A DNA stretch of 64,000 bases from Flavobacterium endophyticum (GTDB taxonomy: Bacteria > Bacteroidota > Bacteroidia > Flavobacteriales > Flavobacteriaceae), in assembly GCF_003634455.1 (NCBI RefSeq), contig NZ_RBLC01000003.1, forward strand, positions 186,001-250,000. Reading direction: 5' to 3'. A program made the position numbers and the translations under genes. Numbering within the stretch: position 1 is the stretch's first letter; each line of letters opens with the position of its first letter. The notes beneath the pieces were generated by a model. That model had not been told where the DNA came from and did not search any database. It saw only the letters and a list, made by a program, of their open reading frames with translations. Below, piece by piece: positions 28,766-39,432 of this stretch.

Positions 28766-29134
28766 TTAAAGCACTTCTGGTGCTAATGATACAATCTTCA
28801 TGAATTGTTTTTCACGAAGCTCTCTTGCTACTGGACCAAAAACACGAGTTCCTCTCATTTCACCTGCAGCATTCAAAAGAACACATGCATTGTCATCGAA
28901 ACGGATATAAGAACCATCGGCTCTTCTCACTTCTTTTTTGGTACGTACAACAACTGCAGTTGAAACAGCTCCTTTTTTTACGTTTCCGTTTGGAGTTGCA
29001 TCTTTGATAGATACTACAATCTTGTCACCAACAGAGGCATACCTTCTTTTGGTACCTCCTAAAACACGGATAGTTAAAACTTCTTTAGCTCCTGTGTTAT
29101 CTGCTACTTTTAGTCTTGATTCTTGTTGTACCAT
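28766..29134 (-). CDS. rplN: 50S ribosomal protein L14
   Basis: The protein has 122 residues, the normal length. It shows [20 protein letters not shown], the signature ending [18 protein letters not shown], and [20 protein letters not shown]. It is at the subunit interface near the factor-binding site. It begins 2 bp after rpsQ. Confidence 0.98.
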
Positions 29135-29136
29135 AA

Positions 29137-29397
29137 TTATTTAGCTCTTTCAATGATTTCAACTAATCTCCAACATTTTGATTTACTTAAAGGACGCGTT
29201 TCGCTAATTCTTACAGTATCTCCAATGTTACAGTCGTTTGTTTCGTCGTGTGCAACGTATTTTTTAGTTTTCAACACGAACTTACCGTATAAAGGGTGTT
29301 TTACTCTTCTTGTTTCAGAAACAACAATAGATTTCTCCATTTTATTGCTAGTAACAACACCGATTCTCTCTTTTCTTAAATTTCTTTTTTCTTCCAT
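29137..29397 (-). CDS. rpsQ: 30S ribosomal protein S17
   Basis: The protein has 86 residues forming an OB fold ([40 protein letters not shown]). The signature [20 protein letters not shown] is present. It binds the 5' domain of 16S rRNA. It lies 17 bp after rpmC. Confidence 0.98.
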   Translation of the reverse strand: MEEKRNLRKERIGVVTSNKMEKSIVVSETRRVKHPLYGKFVLKTKKYVAHDETNDCNIGDTVRISETRPLSKSKCWRLVEIIERAK

Positions 29398-29414
29398 CTT
29401 TTAGCAGAATACAA

Positions 29415-29606
29415 TTACTGTAGCTCTCTTTTGCTTAACTCTGTAGCGATTCTTGCAACTGATCTTCTTAGGCTTCTGATTTGAAGCGGATTTTCAATTG
29501 GAGAAATAGCGTGAGCATTTTTTAGGTCGGCATATGTCTTTTTTAACTGACTAAGTTTCTCTTGTAACTCAGCTGCAGACAGATCTTTAATTTCTGATTG
29601 TTTCAT
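29415..29606 (-). CDS. rpmC: 50S ribosomal protein L29
   Basis: The protein has 63 residues as two helices (MKQSEIKDLSAAELQEKLSQ; NPLQIRSLRRSVARIATELS). It lies at the polypeptide exit, near the trigger-factor/SRP docking area. It lies 12 bp after rplP. Confidence 0.97.
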   Translation of the reverse strand: MKQSEIKDLSAAELQEKLSQLKKTYADLKNAHAISPIENPLQIRSLRRSVARIATELSKRELQ

Positions 29607-29618
29607 AATAAAAATTGA

Positions 29619-30044
29619 TTATGCTTCGAAATCTCTAGCTACGACAAACTTAGTTTTTACTGGAAGTTTTTGTGCTGCAAGACGCAAAGCTTCTTTTGCA
29701 ACAGACAAAGGTACTCCTCCAACTTCAAACATAATTCTTCCGGGTTTAACAACTGCAGCCCAATATTCAACTGCACCTTTACCTTTACCCATACGTACTT
29801 CAAGAGGCTTCTTTGTGATTGGTTTGTCTGGAAATATTTTGATCCATAATTGACCTTCTCTTTTCATAAAACGAGTTGCAGCGATACGTGCCGCCTCGAT
29901 TTGACGAGAAGTTAGGAACATTCCAGTTTCATGAACAGATTTAATACCAAACATTCCATTAGAAAGTTCATGCCCTCTTTGAGAGTTTCCTTTCATTTTA
30001 CCCTTCTGTACCTTGCGGTATTTTGTTCTTTTAGGCTGTAACAT
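29619..30044 (-). CDS. rplP: 50S ribosomal protein L16
   Basis: The protein has 141 residues. Family motifs are [30 protein letters not shown] [19 protein letters not shown], and [19 protein letters not shown]. It is located near the A-site tRNA elbow and the peptidyl-transferase centre. It lies 18 bp after rpsC. Confidence 0.98.
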   Translation of the reverse strand: MLQPKRTKYRKVQKGKMKGNSQRGHELSNGMFGIKSVHETGMFLTSRQIEAARIAATRFMKREGQLWIKIFPDKPITKKPLEVRMGKGKGAVEYWAAVVKPGRIMFEVGGVPLSVAKEALRLAAQKLPVKTKFVVARDFEA

Positions 30045-30062
30045 TTTTCTTTAATTTAAAAA

Positions 30063-30809
30063 TTACTTTCTTTTACGTGGGTTTGGTTTGCTGTTTCTGT
30101 CAGATTTGCCACGAGGAGCATCTCCGCCTTTACCGCTTCCAGCTTGTTTTTTGTCCATTCCAACTAGTGGAGACAAATCACGTTTGCCGTAAACTTCACC
30201 TTTCATGATCCACACTTTGATTCCCATTCTACCGTAAGTAGTGTGAGCCTCAGCAAGTGCGTAATCAATGTCAGCTCTGAAAGTTGATAGAGGAATTCTT
30301 CCTTCTTTGAACATTTCTGAACGTGCCATCTCAGCACCGTTCAAACGACCTGAAATCATAACTTTCACACCTTCTGCGTTCATACGCATAGCGGCAGCGA
30401 TAGCCATTTTAATTGCTCTTCTGTAAGAAATACGACTTTCAATTTGACGAGCAATGCTAGTACCTACTAGGTAAGCATCTAGTTCTGGTCTTTTAATTTC
30501 AAAGATGTTGATTTGAACCTCTTTGTCAGTAATTTTCTTAAGTTCTTCTTTCAACTTGTCTACCTCTTGGCCACCTTTCCCGATAATGATACCTGGTCTA
30601 GCAGTAGTGATAGTAACGGTTACAAGTTTCAAAGTTCTCTCGATGATTACTTTTGATACACTAGCTTTTGATAAACGAGCGTGGATGTACTTTCTGATTT
30701 TGTGATCTTCGGCAAGTTTGTCACCGTAATCATTTCCACCATACCAGTTTGAATCCCATCCTCTGATGATACCAAGCCTGTTTCCAATCGGATTTGTCTT
30801 TTGTCCCAT
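30063..30809 (-). CDS. rpsC: 30S ribosomal protein S3
   Basis: The protein has 248 residues, including a basic, disordered C-terminal tail ([20 protein letters not shown]). The KH domain has [17 protein letters not shown], and the C-terminal domain has [20 protein letters not shown]. It forms part of the mRNA entry channel and the ribosomal helicase. It lies 5 bp after rplV. Confidence 0.98.
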   Translation of the reverse strand: MGQKTNPIGNRLGIIRGWDSNWYGGNDYGDKLAEDHKIRKYIHARLSKASVSKVIIERTLKLVTVTITTARPGIIIGKGGQEVDKLKEELKKITDKEVQINIFEIKRPELDAYLVGTSIARQIESRISYRRAIKMAIAAAMRMNAEGVKVMISGRLNGAEMARSEMFKEGRIPLSTFRADIDYALAEAHTTYGRMGIKVWIMKGEVYGKRDLSPLVGMDKKQAGSGKGGDAPRGKSDRNSKPNPRKRK

Positions 30810-30814
30810 CTTTA

Positions 30815-31225
30815 TTAATTGCTTTGTGTGTTATCTAATTGTCCTAATACGATAGTTACGTGGTTAGAACGTTTTCTAATTCTATGTGCGCGACCTTGTG
30901 GAGCTGGACGAAGTCTTTTCAACATCATTCCACCATCTACTCTGATCTCTTTAATAATCAAGCCTGCTTCAGCTACGTTACCTTCTGCATTTTTCTGCTC
31001 CCAGTTGTTGATTGCAGATAACAAAAGTTTTTCTAACTTTCTTGAAGCTTCTTTAGAGCTGAATCTTAAAATATTCAAAGCTCTTTCCACTTTCTGACCT
31101 CTTACTAGATCTGCTACTAAGCGCATTTTTCTAGGTGAAGTAGGGCAGTTATTCAATTTTGCGAAGGCAACTTGCTTATTAGCTTCTTTGATGCCTTCAG
31201 CTCTTTCTCTTTTACGAACTCCCAT
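30815..31225 (-). CDS. rplV: 50S ribosomal protein L22
   Basis: The protein has 136 residues. Its extended beta-hairpin lines the exit tunnel (the region around [20 protein letters not shown]), the site of macrolide resistance changes in other species. The N-terminus carries a short extra basic stretch ([18 protein letters not shown]). It lies 6 bp after rpsS. Confidence 0.98.
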   Translation of the reverse strand: MGVRKRERAEGIKEANKQVAFAKLNNCPTSPRKMRLVADLVRGQKVERALNILRFSSKEASRKLEKLLLSAINNWEQKNAEGNVAEAGLIIKEIRVDGGMMLKRLRPAPQGRAHRIRKRSNHVTIVLGQLDNTQSN

Positions 31226-31231
31226 TGCTTC

Positions 31232-31510
31232 TTATTTTTTACCTTTATTTTTTGCTCCAGCGTGACCTCTAAAAGATCTTGTTGGTGAAAATTCTCCTAA
31301 TTTGTGACCTACCATGTTTTCTGTTACGTAAACCGGTACAAACTGACGACCGTTATGAACTGCGATAGTTTGTCCAACAAAATCTGGAGTAATCATCGAA
31401 GCTCTAGACCAAGTCTTTACAACTCCTTTGTTACCTTTTTCAATATTTTCTTGAACTTTCTTATCTAATTTATAGTGAACGAAAGGTCCTTTTTTTAATG
31501 AACGTGCCAT
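31232..31510 (-). CDS. rpsS: 30S ribosomal protein S19
   Basis: The protein has 92 residues. It shows [40 protein letters not shown] and [20 protein letters not shown]. It pairs with S13 in the 30S head. It lies 6 bp after rplB. Confidence 0.98.
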   Translation of the reverse strand: MARSLKKGPFVHYKLDKKVQENIEKGNKGVVKTWSRASMITPDFVGQTIAVHNGRQFVPVYVTENMVGHKLGEFSPTRSFRGHAGAKNKGKK

Positions 31511-31516
31511 ATCTTA

Positions 31517-32341
31517 TTATTTCTTTCTACGTTCTACGATATACTTGTTACTCGGATTTTGCTTAGAACGCGTTCTGTAACCTTTAGCAGGAACTCCGTT
31601 TCTTGAACGTGGGTGTCCTCCTGAAGAACGTCCTTCTCCACCACCCATTGGGTGATCAACAGGGTTCATCGCAACTGGTCTTGTTCTAGGTCTTCTACCT
31701 AACCATCTAGTTCTACCTGCTTTACCAGATACTACTAATTGATGATCAGAATTAGATACAGCTCCAATTGTAGCAGAACAAGTAAGCAAGATTAATCTTG
31801 TCTCACCTGAAGGCATTTTGATTGTAGCATATTTTCCATCTCTTGCCATTAATTGAGCGAAAGTTCCAGCAGAACGAGCAATAACAGCTCCTTGACCTGG
31901 ACGCAACTCAATACAAGAGATAACAGTTCCCAAAGGAATTTTACTCAAAGGCAATGTATTACCGATTTCTGGAGATGCTTCTGGACCAGAAACTACTTTC
32001 TGACCAACTTGCAATCCGTTTTGAGCGATAATATAAGTTTTCTCTCCATCAGCATAAGCTAACAAAGCGATGAATGCAGTACGATTTGGATCGTATTCAA
32101 TTGATTTCACAGAAGCTGGAATTCCATCTTTTGTTCTTTTGAAATCAATAATACGATATCTCTGCTTGTGACCACCACCCGTATAACGCATGGTCATCTT
32201 TCCTTGACTATTTCTACCTCCTGAGTTTTTTATCGGTGCGATCAATGAACGCTCCGGCTTATCAGTTGTAATGGCGTCAAAACCATTAACAACTCTAAAA
32301 CGCTGACCCGGGGTAATAGGTTTTAATTTTCTAACTGACAT
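31517..32341 (-). CDS. rplB: 50S ribosomal protein L2
   Basis: The protein has 274 residues. It is essential for subunit association and close to the peptidyl-transferase centre. Typical motifs are [40 protein letters not shown], and the signature [20 protein letters not shown] with the conserved functional His. It lies 16 bp after rplW. Confidence 0.98.
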   Translation of the reverse strand: MSVRKLKPITPGQRFRVVNGFDAITTDKPERSLIAPIKNSGGRNSQGKMTMRYTGGGHKQRYRIIDFKRTKDGIPASVKSIEYDPNRTAFIALLAYADGEKTYIIAQNGLQVGQKVVSGPEASPEIGNTLPLSKIPLGTVISCIELRPGQGAVIARSAGTFAQLMARDGKYATIKMPSGETRLILLTCSATIGAVSNSDHQLVVSGKAGRTRWLGRRPRTRPVAMNPVDHPMGGGEGRSSGGHPRSRNGVPAKGYRTRSKQNPSNKYIVERRKK

Positions 32342-32357
32342 GTTTCTGCCTTATTTA

Positions 32358-32648
32358 TTAGATATTATTATAAAAATCTATCGTTTCTCCTTCTTGTACT
32401 TGAACAATTGCTTTTTTATAAGCATTTGTCTTTCCATTGATAATACCACTTTTAGTGTATTTAGTAGATCTATCAGCTCTGTAGTTCATTGTGTTCACTT
32501 CAACAACTGTAATTCCATAAGCTGCCTCGATAGCATTCTTAATTTGAATTTTGTTTGCTCTTTTGTCAACAATGAATCCAAAGCGATTGAAAACCTCACC
32601 ATCTTTGGTAATTTTTTCTGTAATTATAGGTTTAATTATGATACTCAT
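32358..32648 (-). CDS. rplW: 50S ribosomal protein L23
   Basis: The protein has 96 residues. It shows IIIKPIITEKITKDGEVFNR and the KANKIQIKNAIEAAYGITVV-like central region. It provides the docking site for trigger factor and SRP at the exit tunnel. It lies 6 bp after rplD. Confidence 0.97.
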   Translation of the reverse strand: MSIIIKPIITEKITKDGEVFNRFGFIVDKRANKIQIKNAIEAAYGITVVEVNTMNYRADRSTKYTKSGIINGKTNAYKKAIVQVQEGETIDFYNNI

Positions 32649-32654
32649 GGCCTA

Positions 32655-33284
32655 TTATTTGCTTAAATTTTCTTCAATTCCTTCTAAAGACCCTTCTAAA
32701 AGCACTAAATTATTTGCATTTAAAATAGCATAAGTACTTAATTCTGAACTAGTTACAACGCTAGACGCCTTTAAATTGCGTGAGGACAAATATACATTTT
32801 TATTTGACTCTCCCAACACAAACAAAGATTTTTTATTCTCTAACCCTAAAGCTTTCAAAACGTTAATGAAATTTTTAGTGTTTGGAACTTCAAAATTGAA
32901 ATCTTCTAATACTATAATATTTGACTCTTTTGCTTTAATTGAGAAAGCCGATTTTCTTGCCAAACGTTTCAAGTTTTTATTCAATTTGAATGAATAGCTT
33001 CTTGGTCTTGGGCCGAAAACTGTACCTCCACCTTTAAACAAAGGGTTCTTAGCACTACCAGCACGAGCTGTACCTGTTCCTTTTTGCTTTTTAATCTTAC
33101 GAGTAGATCCTGCAACTTCAGCTCTTTCTTTAGCTTTGTGCGTTCCTTGTCTTTGGTTAGCAAGATATTGCTTTACATCAAGGTATACTGCGTGATTATT
33201 TGGCTCAATTGCGAATACTGAATCAGAAAGAGTGATCGTTCTGCCAGTTTCTTTTCCGTTGAAATTTAAAACTTTTACTTCCAT
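32655..33284 (-). CDS. rplD: 50S ribosomal protein L4
   Basis: The protein has 209 residues. The internal loop that reaches the exit tunnel is present (KIKKQKGTGTARAGSAKNPL with FGPRPRSYSFKLNKN). In E. coli L4 represses the S10 operon at a leader. Its start codon overlaps the rplC stop by one base, which points to translational coupling. Confidence 0.98.
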   Translation of the reverse strand: MEVKVLNFNGKETGRTITLSDSVFAIEPNNHAVYLDVKQYLANQRQGTHKAKERAEVAGSTRKIKKQKGTGTARAGSAKNPLFKGGGTVFGPRPRSYSFKLNKNLKRLARKSAFSIKAKESNIIVLEDFNFEVPNTKNFINVLKALGLENKKSLFVLGESNKNVYLSSRNLKASSVVTSSELSTYAILNANNLVLLEGSLEGIEENLSK

Positions 33285-33898
33285 TACTTCTGAATGATTA
33301 CATAAGAGTTATTGTGTCCTGGAACACATCCTTTTACTAAAAGTAGGTTCTTCTCAGCAACAACTTTCAAAACTCTTAAATTTTGAACAGTCACATTATC
33401 AGTTCCCATTCTTCCTGCCATACGCATTCCTTTGAATACTCTAGAAGGATAAGAAGAAGCTCCTACAGATCCTGGCGCTCTTAAACGGTTGTGCTGACCA
33501 TGTGTAGCTTGTCCAACACCACCAAAACCGTGACGTTTTACAACACCTTGGAAACCTTTACCTTTAGATACACCTTGAACATCTACAAATTCGCCTTCTG
33601 TAAAAACATCAACTGTTAATACATCACCTAATTTGTGTTCGTTTTCAAACTTGAATTCAACGACTTTTTTCTTAGCAACAGTACCAGCTTTTTTAAAGTG
33701 ACCTAAGTCAGCTTTAGTGGAGTGTTTCTCGTTTTTGTCATCGAAACCAAGTTGTAACGCTTCATACCCGTCAACACCTTTGGTTCTGACTTGGGTAACA
33801 ACGCATGGTCCAGCTTCGATTACTGTACAAGGAATGTTTTTCCCGTTTTCATCGAAAATACTAGTCATGCCGATTTTTCTACCAATTAACCCAGACAT
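33284..33898 (-). CDS. rplC: 50S ribosomal protein L3
   Basis: The protein has 204 residues. It shows [20 protein letters not shown], the signature [16 protein letters not shown] region, and [20 protein letters not shown] with a conserved Gln near the peptidyl-transferase centre. A 153-bp leader with a -7 box and an inverted repeat separates it from rpsJ, so a second promoter may add expression to the S10-spc part of the block. Confidence 0.98.
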   Translation of the reverse strand: MSGLIGRKIGMTSIFDENGKNIPCTVIEAGPCVVTQVRTKGVDGYEALQLGFDDKNEKHSTKADLGHFKKAGTVAKKKVVEFKFENEHKLGDVLTVDVFTEGEFVDVQGVSKGKGFQGVVKRHGFGGVGQATHGQHNRLRAPGSVGASSYPSRVFKGMRMAGRMGTDNVTVQNLRVLKVVAEKNLLLVKGCVPGHNNSYVIIQK

Positions 33899-33937
33899 AA
33901 AATATTAATTATTAATTATTAAAATACAAAATATAGA

Positions 33938-34033
33938 ACACATTATTTAAACGACGTTCTATTTTTGGAGGCGCAAAAGTATAAATAATTTGCGGTTATT
34001 CCTAAAAATATTTTTTCGTCTAAATAATGTGTT
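33938..34033 (-). promoter_or_regulatory. inverted repeat and promoter ahead of rplC
   Basis: AACACATTATTTAAACG (33938-33954) and CGTCTAAATAATGTGTT (34017-34033) are inverted copies with 16 of 17 positions matching. They flank a -7 box, TACTTTTG, on the minus strand (complement of 33974-33981). The predicted transcript starts near 33968. It contains only the left arm; a read-through transcript from rpsJ would contain both and could fold. Confidence 0.55.
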
Positions 34034-34051
34034 ACTTTCTTAATGAGATAC

Positions 34052-34357
34052 TTATACTTTGATCTCTACTTCAACTCCACTTGGCAACTCTAATTTCATT
34101 AGAGCGTCGATTGTTTTTGATGAAGAAGAATAAATGTCTAACAATCTTTTGTATGACATTACTTCAAATTGCTCTCTTGATTTTTTGTTAACGTGCGGAG
34201 AACGCAACACAGTAAAAATCTTTTTGTGAGTTGGCAACGGAATTGGTCCTGTTACCACTGCACCTGTACTTTTTACAGTTTTTACAATCTTCTCAGCAGA
34301 CTTGTCTACCAAATTGTGATCGTAAGATTTTAGTTTTATTCTGATTTTTTGACTCAT
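34052..34357 (-). CDS. rpsJ: 30S ribosomal protein S10
   Basis: The protein has 101 residues. It shows [40 protein letters not shown] and [20 protein letters not shown]. It is part of the 30S head and, in E. coli, also works with NusB in antitermination. It lies 12 bp after fusA and is followed by the 153-bp rplC leader. Confidence 0.98.
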   Translation of the reverse strand: MSQKIRIKLKSYDHNLVDKSAEKIVKTVKSTGAVVTGPIPLPTHKKIFTVLRSPHVNKKSREQFEVMSYKRLLDIYSSSSKTIDALMKLELPSGVEVEIKV

Positions 34358-34369
34358 TTTTCTTTAGAA

Positions 34370-36526
34370 TTAAGCGTTACCTTTTGCTTTTTTGATTACC
34401 GCTTCTGAAATATTAGAAGGCGTTTCAGCATAGTGAGAAAACTCCATTGTTGAAGTAGCTCTACCTGATGACAATGTTCTTAATGTTGTAACATAACCGA
34501 ACATTTCTGATAATGGCACATCAGCCTTGATAGTTTTAGCACCATTTCTGTCACCCATATCATTTACTTGACCTCTACGACGGTTCAAGTCACCAACGAT
34601 ATCACCCATGTTTTCTTCTGGAGTAATAACCTCAATTTTCATGATAGGCTCAAGGATAACAGCACCTGCAGCTTTTCCAGACTCTTTGTAACCCATTTTC
34701 GCAGCTAATTCGAAAGAAAGAGCATCAGAATCCACAGGGTGGAAAGATCCGTCTAATAAAGTTACTTTCAAGCTATCTACAGCATATCCTGCTAAAGGAC
34801 CTTGCTTCATAGCTTCTCTGAAACCTTTTTCAACAGCTGGGATATATTCTTTAGGAACGTTACCACCTTTTACTTCGTTAACAAATTGCAATCCAACTGG
34901 AACTTTACCGTCAACTTCATCAGCAGGCTCGATTCTAAATACGATATCACCGAATTTACCACGACCTCCAGATTGTTTTTTGTACGTTTCTCTATGTTGA
35001 GCTGATCTTGTGAACGCTTCTTTATATTCTACTTGAGGCTCACCTTGGTTTACCTCTACTTTGAACTCACGTTTCATTCTATCAACCAAGATATCTAAGT
35101 GAAGCTCACCCATACCTGAGATAATAGTTTGACCTGAAGCCTCATCTGTTCTAACTGTAAACGTTGGATCTTCTTCAGCCAATTTAGCCAAAGCCATACC
35201 CATTTTATCTACGTCAGCCTTAGTCTTAGGCTCAATCGCGATACCAATTACCGGATCAGGGAATTTCATTGACTCAAGAATGATTGGGTGTTTTTCATCA
35301 CACAATGTATCTCCAGTTTTGATATCCTTAAATCCAACAGCAGCTCCAATATCTCCAGCCTCAATGTACTCGATAGGATTTTGCTTGTTAGCGTGCATTT
35401 GGTAGATACGAGAGATTCTTTCTTTGTTTCCTGAACGCGTGTTCAAAACATAAGAACCTGCATCTAAACGACCAGAATAAGCACGGAAGAAAGCCAAACG
35501 ACCTACAAATGGGTCAGTTGCAATCTTAAATGCAAGAGCAGCAAATGGCTCTTTTACATCTGGCTTACGCAAGATTTTAGTTTGGTCTTCTTCTAATAAA
35601 TCAGCATCATCAGGATCAATTCCTTCGATACCTTCTTTATCTAACGGAGAAGGCAAATATTTACATACAGCATCCAACATGAACTGAACTCCTTTGTTTT
35701 TGAAAGAAGAACCAGCAATCATAGGAATGATAGCCATGTCAATTGTGGCCGCTCTTAATGCTGTGTTGATTTCCTCTTCAGTAATAGAAGATTCATCTTC
35801 CATATACTTATCTAAAAGGTTTTCATCATAATCAGCAACTGCCTCGATCAAGATAGAACGGTATTGTTTAACTTCGTCAACCATATCCGCAGGGATAGGC
35901 ACGATATCAAACGTAGCACCTTGTGTTTCATCATGCCATACGATAGCTTGATTTTTCACTAAGTCAACCACACCTTTAAAGTCGATCTCATCACCGATTG
36001 GCAACGTAATTGCCACAGCGTTTGATTTCAACATATCACGAACCTGTTGGCAAACTCCTAAGAAGTTTGAACCTTGACGGTCCATTTTATTTACGAATCC
36101 CATACGAGGAACTCTGTATTGGTCAGCAAGTCTCCAGTTAGTCTCAGATTGAGGCTCAACACCATCAACTGCACTAAACAAGAAAACCAATCCATCTAAT
36201 ACTCTCAAAGAACGGTTTACCTCAACGGTAAAGTCAACGTGTCCAGGAGTATCGATGATGTTAAAGTGATAAGGCTTGCTTTCCGGAAGTGCTTTTCCTT
36301 GTTCAGTTGGAAAGTTCCACTCACAAGTTGTAGCAGCAGAAGTAATTGTAATACCTCTCTCTTGCTCTTGAGCCATCCAGTCCATTGTTGCAGCACCATC
36401 GTGCACCTCACCAATCTTATGTGATTTTCCAGTATAAAAAAGGATACGCTCAGTTGTTGTTGTTTTACCAGCATCAATATGAGCAGCAATTCCGATATTT
36501 CTTGTGTATTTTAAATCTCTAGCCAT
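34370..36526 (-). CDS. fusA: translation elongation factor G
   Basis: The protein has 718 residues. It catalyses ribosomal translocation and, with RRF, recycling. The GTPase domain has [19 protein letters not shown] (P loop), the switch residues [23 protein letters not shown] and NKMDRQG. The later domains show [40 protein letters not shown] and the domain V region [20 protein letters not shown]. No tuf gene follows, unlike the E. coli str operon. Confidence 0.98.
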   Translation of the reverse strand: MARDLKYTRNIGIAAHIDAGKTTTTERILFYTGKSHKIGEVHDGAATMDWMAQEQERGITITSAATTCEWNFPTEQGKALPESKPYHFNIIDTPGHVDFTVEVNRSLRVLDGLVFLFSAVDGVEPQSETNWRLADQYRVPRMGFVNKMDRQGSNFLGVCQQVRDMLKSNAVAITLPIGDEIDFKGVVDLVKNQAIVWHDETQGATFDIVPIPADMVDEVKQYRSILIEAVADYDENLLDKYMEDESSITEEEINTALRAATIDMAIIPMIAGSSFKNKGVQFMLDAVCKYLPSPLDKEGIEGIDPDDADLLEEDQTKILRKPDVKEPFAALAFKIATDPFVGRLAFFRAYSGRLDAGSYVLNTRSGNKERISRIYQMHANKQNPIEYIEAGDIGAAVGFKDIKTGDTLCDEKHPIILESMKFPDPVIGIAIEPKTKADVDKMGMALAKLAEEDPTFTVRTDEASGQTIISGMGELHLDILVDRMKREFKVEVNQGEPQVEYKEAFTRSAQHRETYKKQSGGRGKFGDIVFRIEPADEVDGKVPVGLQFVNEVKGGNVPKEYIPAVEKGFREAMKQGPLAGYAVDSLKVTLLDGSFHPVDSDALSFELAAKMGYKESGKAAGAVILEPIMKIEVITPEENMGDIVGDLNRRRGQVNDMGDRNGAKTIKADVPLSEMFGYVTTLRTLSSGRATSTMEFSHYAETPSNISEAVIKKAKGNA

Positions 36527-36536
36527 TTCTTAATGA

Positions 36537-37013
36537 TTAAAATCTAAAGTGAGAGAATGCTTTGTTTGCTTCAGCCATCTTGTGAGTATCCATTCTCTTT
36601 TTAACAGCAGCACCTTCTTCTTTAGCAGCAGCTAAAACTTCAGAAGCTAGTTTTTGAGCCATAGATTTCTCATTTCTTCTACGAGCATAAAGTATCATCC
36701 ACTTCATTGCCATAGAGATTTTACGATCTGGTCTGATTTGCATTGGGATTTGGAATGTAGCTCCACCAACTCTACGGCTACGTACTTCTACGTGAGGCAT
36801 AACGTTAGTCAAAGCATCTTTCCAGATTTCCAATGAAGATTTTTCTGCGTCTTGTTTCTTGTTTTCTACGATTTCCAATGCATCATAGAATACTTTGAAA
36901 GCAGTTGATTTTTTACCATCCCACATTAAGTTGTTCACAAAACGCGTTACTAACTGATCGTTAAATTTTGGATCTGGTAAAAGAGGTCTTTTTTTGGCCT
37001 GTCTTTTTCTCAT
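36537..37013 (-). CDS. rpsG: 30S ribosomal protein S7
   Basis: The protein has 158 residues. It starts assembly of the 30S head and lies near the E-site tRNA. It shows [40 protein letters not shown] and the C-terminal [20 protein letters not shown]. It lies 22 bp after rpsL. Confidence 0.98.
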   Translation of the reverse strand: MRKRQAKKRPLLPDPKFNDQLVTRFVNNLMWDGKKSTAFKVFYDALEIVENKKQDAEKSSLEIWKDALTNVMPHVEVRSRRVGGATFQIPMQIRPDRKISMAMKWMILYARRRNEKSMAQKLASEVLAAAKEEGAAVKKRMDTHKMAEANKAFSHFRF

Positions 37014-37035
37014 GTCTTTACTTTAAAAGTTTAAA

Positions 37036-37419
37036 TTACTTTTTTGCTTCTTTTGGGCGTTTTGCACCATACTTAGATCTTCTTTGCGTTCTTCCTGCAA
37101 CACCTGATGTATCAAGCGCTCCACGAACGATGTGGTATCTAACTCCTGGTAAATCTTTTACCCTTCCACCCCTAACTAATACTATCGAGTGCTCTTGTAG
37201 GTTATGTCCTTCTCCAGGGATATAAGCATTCACCTCATTACCATTTGTCAAACGTACACGCGCTACTTTACGCATTGCAGAGTTTGGTTTTTTTGGTGTA
37301 GTAGTGTAAACACGCGTACAAACCCCTCTTCTTTGAGGACAAGAATCTAAAGCAACCGATTTACTCTTCTTAGTTATCTGAGTTCTTCCAGTTCTTACTA
37401 ATTGTTGAATTGTTGGCAT
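37036..37419 (-). CDS. rpsL: 30S ribosomal protein S12
   Basis: The protein has 127 residues. It acts at the decoding centre. The conserved loops [20 protein letters not shown] and [20 protein letters not shown] are present. Lys in TPKKPNSA is the wild-type, streptomycin-sensitive residue. It is the first gene of the 17-kb block and has a full consensus promoter. Confidence 0.98.
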
Positions 37420-37470
37420 AATTAATACTAAAATATATTATGATTTAATTTCCCGCTTTTTACGGGGTTG

Positions 37471-37500
37471 CAAATGTAATAATTATTTTTTTTTAAACAA
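37471..37500 (-). promoter_or_regulatory. promoter of the str-S10-spc-alpha block
   Basis: On the minus strand TTG (complement of 37498-37500), 19 bp, then TACATTTG (complement of 37471-37478) is an exact match to TTG-N17-23-TAnnTTTG. The leader to the rpsL ATG would be about 45 nt. Confidence 0.75.
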
Positions 37501-37656
37501 ACCTTAATTCATTAATTTTCAAACAGATTAGCCAACATTTATTTTTTATATATTATTCGTTGGATTTTTGCGTTACTTTTACTGAGGCTTACAAATAGTA
37601 AAATGCTTAAAAATATTTGAGCACCAAAAGCCATCCGTTTTAACAATTAGCTTATT

Positions 37657-39324
37657 TTGAAAAGTTTTCTTTTTATTTCTTTTTGTATTTTTTTCAGCCT
37701 AAACGCATTGGGCCAAAAGCTTCATTTAAAGATTACGGCCGATTCTCAAAGTGATTTAAAAACAATAGATTCTATCGGTTATGTAAAAAATCACAGCAAT
37801 GCCAAAAGCATTGTTGATGAAGCCAATATTTTTTCTGAAAAACTGAAACGTTTCGGCTTTTTAGAAAATGAAATTCTAGAAAATAAGAAACAAAACGACA
37901 GCACTTTCCTGTTCAAGTTTCAATTGGGCCAAAAGACCAAATCCATACATATATATATAGGTCGCAATTCGGAATTACAAAAACTGGGAATTTTAGAAAA
38001 TACTGAAGACACTTTAAAACTTGCTTTTAGCGAAACGGAAACCTTCTTCACTACTACTTTGAACACTTTGGAACGCCGCGGGTATTCCTTAGCGAAGCTT
38101 CAATTGGTAAACTTGAAAAAACAGAAAGGCATTCTCTTGGCCGATTTGAGTTTCGAAACTGAAAAATTACGCCAAGTCAATGATATTGTAATCAACGGTT
38201 ATGATAAATTTCCCGAAGGACACAAAAAGGAAATCAAGCGCCGCTATCGCAACAAGGTCTTTAATCAGGAAAGCCTCAAAAACATCCATAATGATTTCAA
38301 TCAGTTTCAGTTCGTCACTCAGACCAAATACCCTGAAATCTTATTTATGAATGACACGACTAAAGTCTATGTCTATGTAGAAAAATCAAAACCAAATCGT
38401 TTTGACGGTTTTATAGGTTTTGGAAATGACGACAATGGCGACTTGAAAGTAAATGGCTATCTCGACCTGCTGCTTGTCAATTCCCTAAATGTAGGCGAAC
38501 GTTTCAATTTATACTGGAAAAGTGATGGAAACGACCAGAAGACCTTCAACGTCAATATCGAGTTGCCTTATATTTTCAGGAGCCCTCTAGGCATCAAGGC
38601 ACAATTGAATATTTTTAAGCAGGACAGCACATTCCAAAACACGCAGACGGCTATTGACCTGGGCTATTATTTTAATTACAACACCAGACTGTACGTCGGC
38701 TACCAGTCAACAGAATCTAATGATATCCAAAACCTGAACAGTTCAACGATAACTGATTTTGACAATTCTTTCTTTACTTCCAATTTTGAGTTTACCAAAT
38801 TCAGAAACGAAGATTTTTTATTTCCAGACAAAACGTTAATCAATATTAAGGGAGGTGTAGGGAAGAGAAATTCTGAAGCTTCAAAAAACAACCAATTCTT
38901 CACCAATATTGATCTCCGGCATAACTTCTATTTGAACAATAAAAATATCGTCGCCATCCGGAGCCAGAATTTCCTACTGCAAAGCGACAGTTATATCACC
39001 AACGAGCTCTTCCGTTTCGGAGGCATCAACTCGATTCGCGGCTTTAACGAAAATAGCTTACAGGCCAATCTTTTCTCTTCGATACTTACAGAATACAGAT
39101 ATGTCTTGGCCCCAACAATTTATATCCATTCTATTATCGACTTTGGCTATTACCAAGACAAGACCACAGACAATGATGGCAACTTGCTTGGCTTGGGATT
39201 TGGATTTGGCTTGTTGACAAAAAACGGATTGTTCAATATTGTTTATGCAAACGGAAGTACGGGCAATCAGCAAATCAAGCTATCTAACTCAATTGTTCAT
39301 ATTAGCTTTAAAGCCAGATTTTAA
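37657..39324 (+). CDS. Omp85-family outer membrane protein (BamA/TamA-like)
   Basis: The frame starts with TTG at 37657, giving a good signal peptide (LKSFLFISFCIFFSLNALGQ); no ATG fits as well. The protein has 555 residues. The N-terminal part (about 20-230) is compatible with POTRA-like repeats (INGYDKFPEGHKKEIKRRYR). The C-terminal half is a beta barrel with the Omp85 loop-6 signature FGGINSIRGFNEN near residue 447 and a terminal aromatic strand (HISFKARF). It should lie in the outer membrane and take part in protein or lipid insertion. It is shorter than BamA (about 800 residues), so a specialised paralogue is likely. Confidence 0.8.
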   Translation: MKSFLFISFCIFFSLNALGQKLHLKITADSQSDLKTIDSIGYVKNHSNAKSIVDEANIFSEKLKRFGFLENEILENKKQNDSTFLFKFQLGQKTKSIHIYIGRNSELQKLGILENTEDTLKLAFSETETFFTTTLNTLERRGYSLAKLQLVNLKKQKGILLADLSFETEKLRQVNDIVINGYDKFPEGHKKEIKRRYRNKVFNQESLKNIHNDFNQFQFVTQTKYPEILFMNDTTKVYVYVEKSKPNRFDGFIGFGNDDNGDLKVNGYLDLLLVNSLNVGERFNLYWKSDGNDQKTFNVNIELPYIFRSPLGIKAQLNIFKQDSTFQNTQTAIDLGYYFNYNTRLYVGYQSTESNDIQNLNSSTITDFDNSFFTSNFEFTKFRNEDFLFPDKTLINIKGGVGKRNSEASKNNQFFTNIDLRHNFYLNNKNIVAIRSQNFLLQSDSYITNELFRFGGINSIRGFNENSLQANLFSSILTEYRYVLAPTIYIHSIIDFGYYQDKTTDNDGNLLGLGFGFGLLTKNGLFNIVYANGSTGNQQIKLSNSIVHISFKARF

Positions 39325-39372
39325 CAATTAATACTTCAAAACATCAATATAGTAAAAACAATTTTAAAAAAA

Positions 39373-39429
39373 GTATAGGTTTGTTAAGATTTTATTAAGA
39401 AATTTGATTTAACTAATTCAAACCTATAC
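39373..39429 (+). promoter_or_regulatory. promoter and perfect inverted repeat ahead of the SusC-like gene
   Basis: GTATAGGTTTG (39373-39383) and CAAACCTATAC (39419-39429) are perfect 11-bp inverted copies with a 35-bp spacer. The left arm holds the -7 box TAGGTTTG (39376-39383) and the right arm ends 3 bp before the ATG. A dyad around promoter and start suggests operator control. Confidence 0.5.
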
Positions 39430-39432
39430 ATA

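Noticed and set aside
34370..37419. Expected tuf gene after fusA in the str operon.
   Set aside because: It is simply not here: rpsJ follows fusA by 12 bp. Bacteroidetes commonly carry tuf elsewhere, so this is not a deletion to report.
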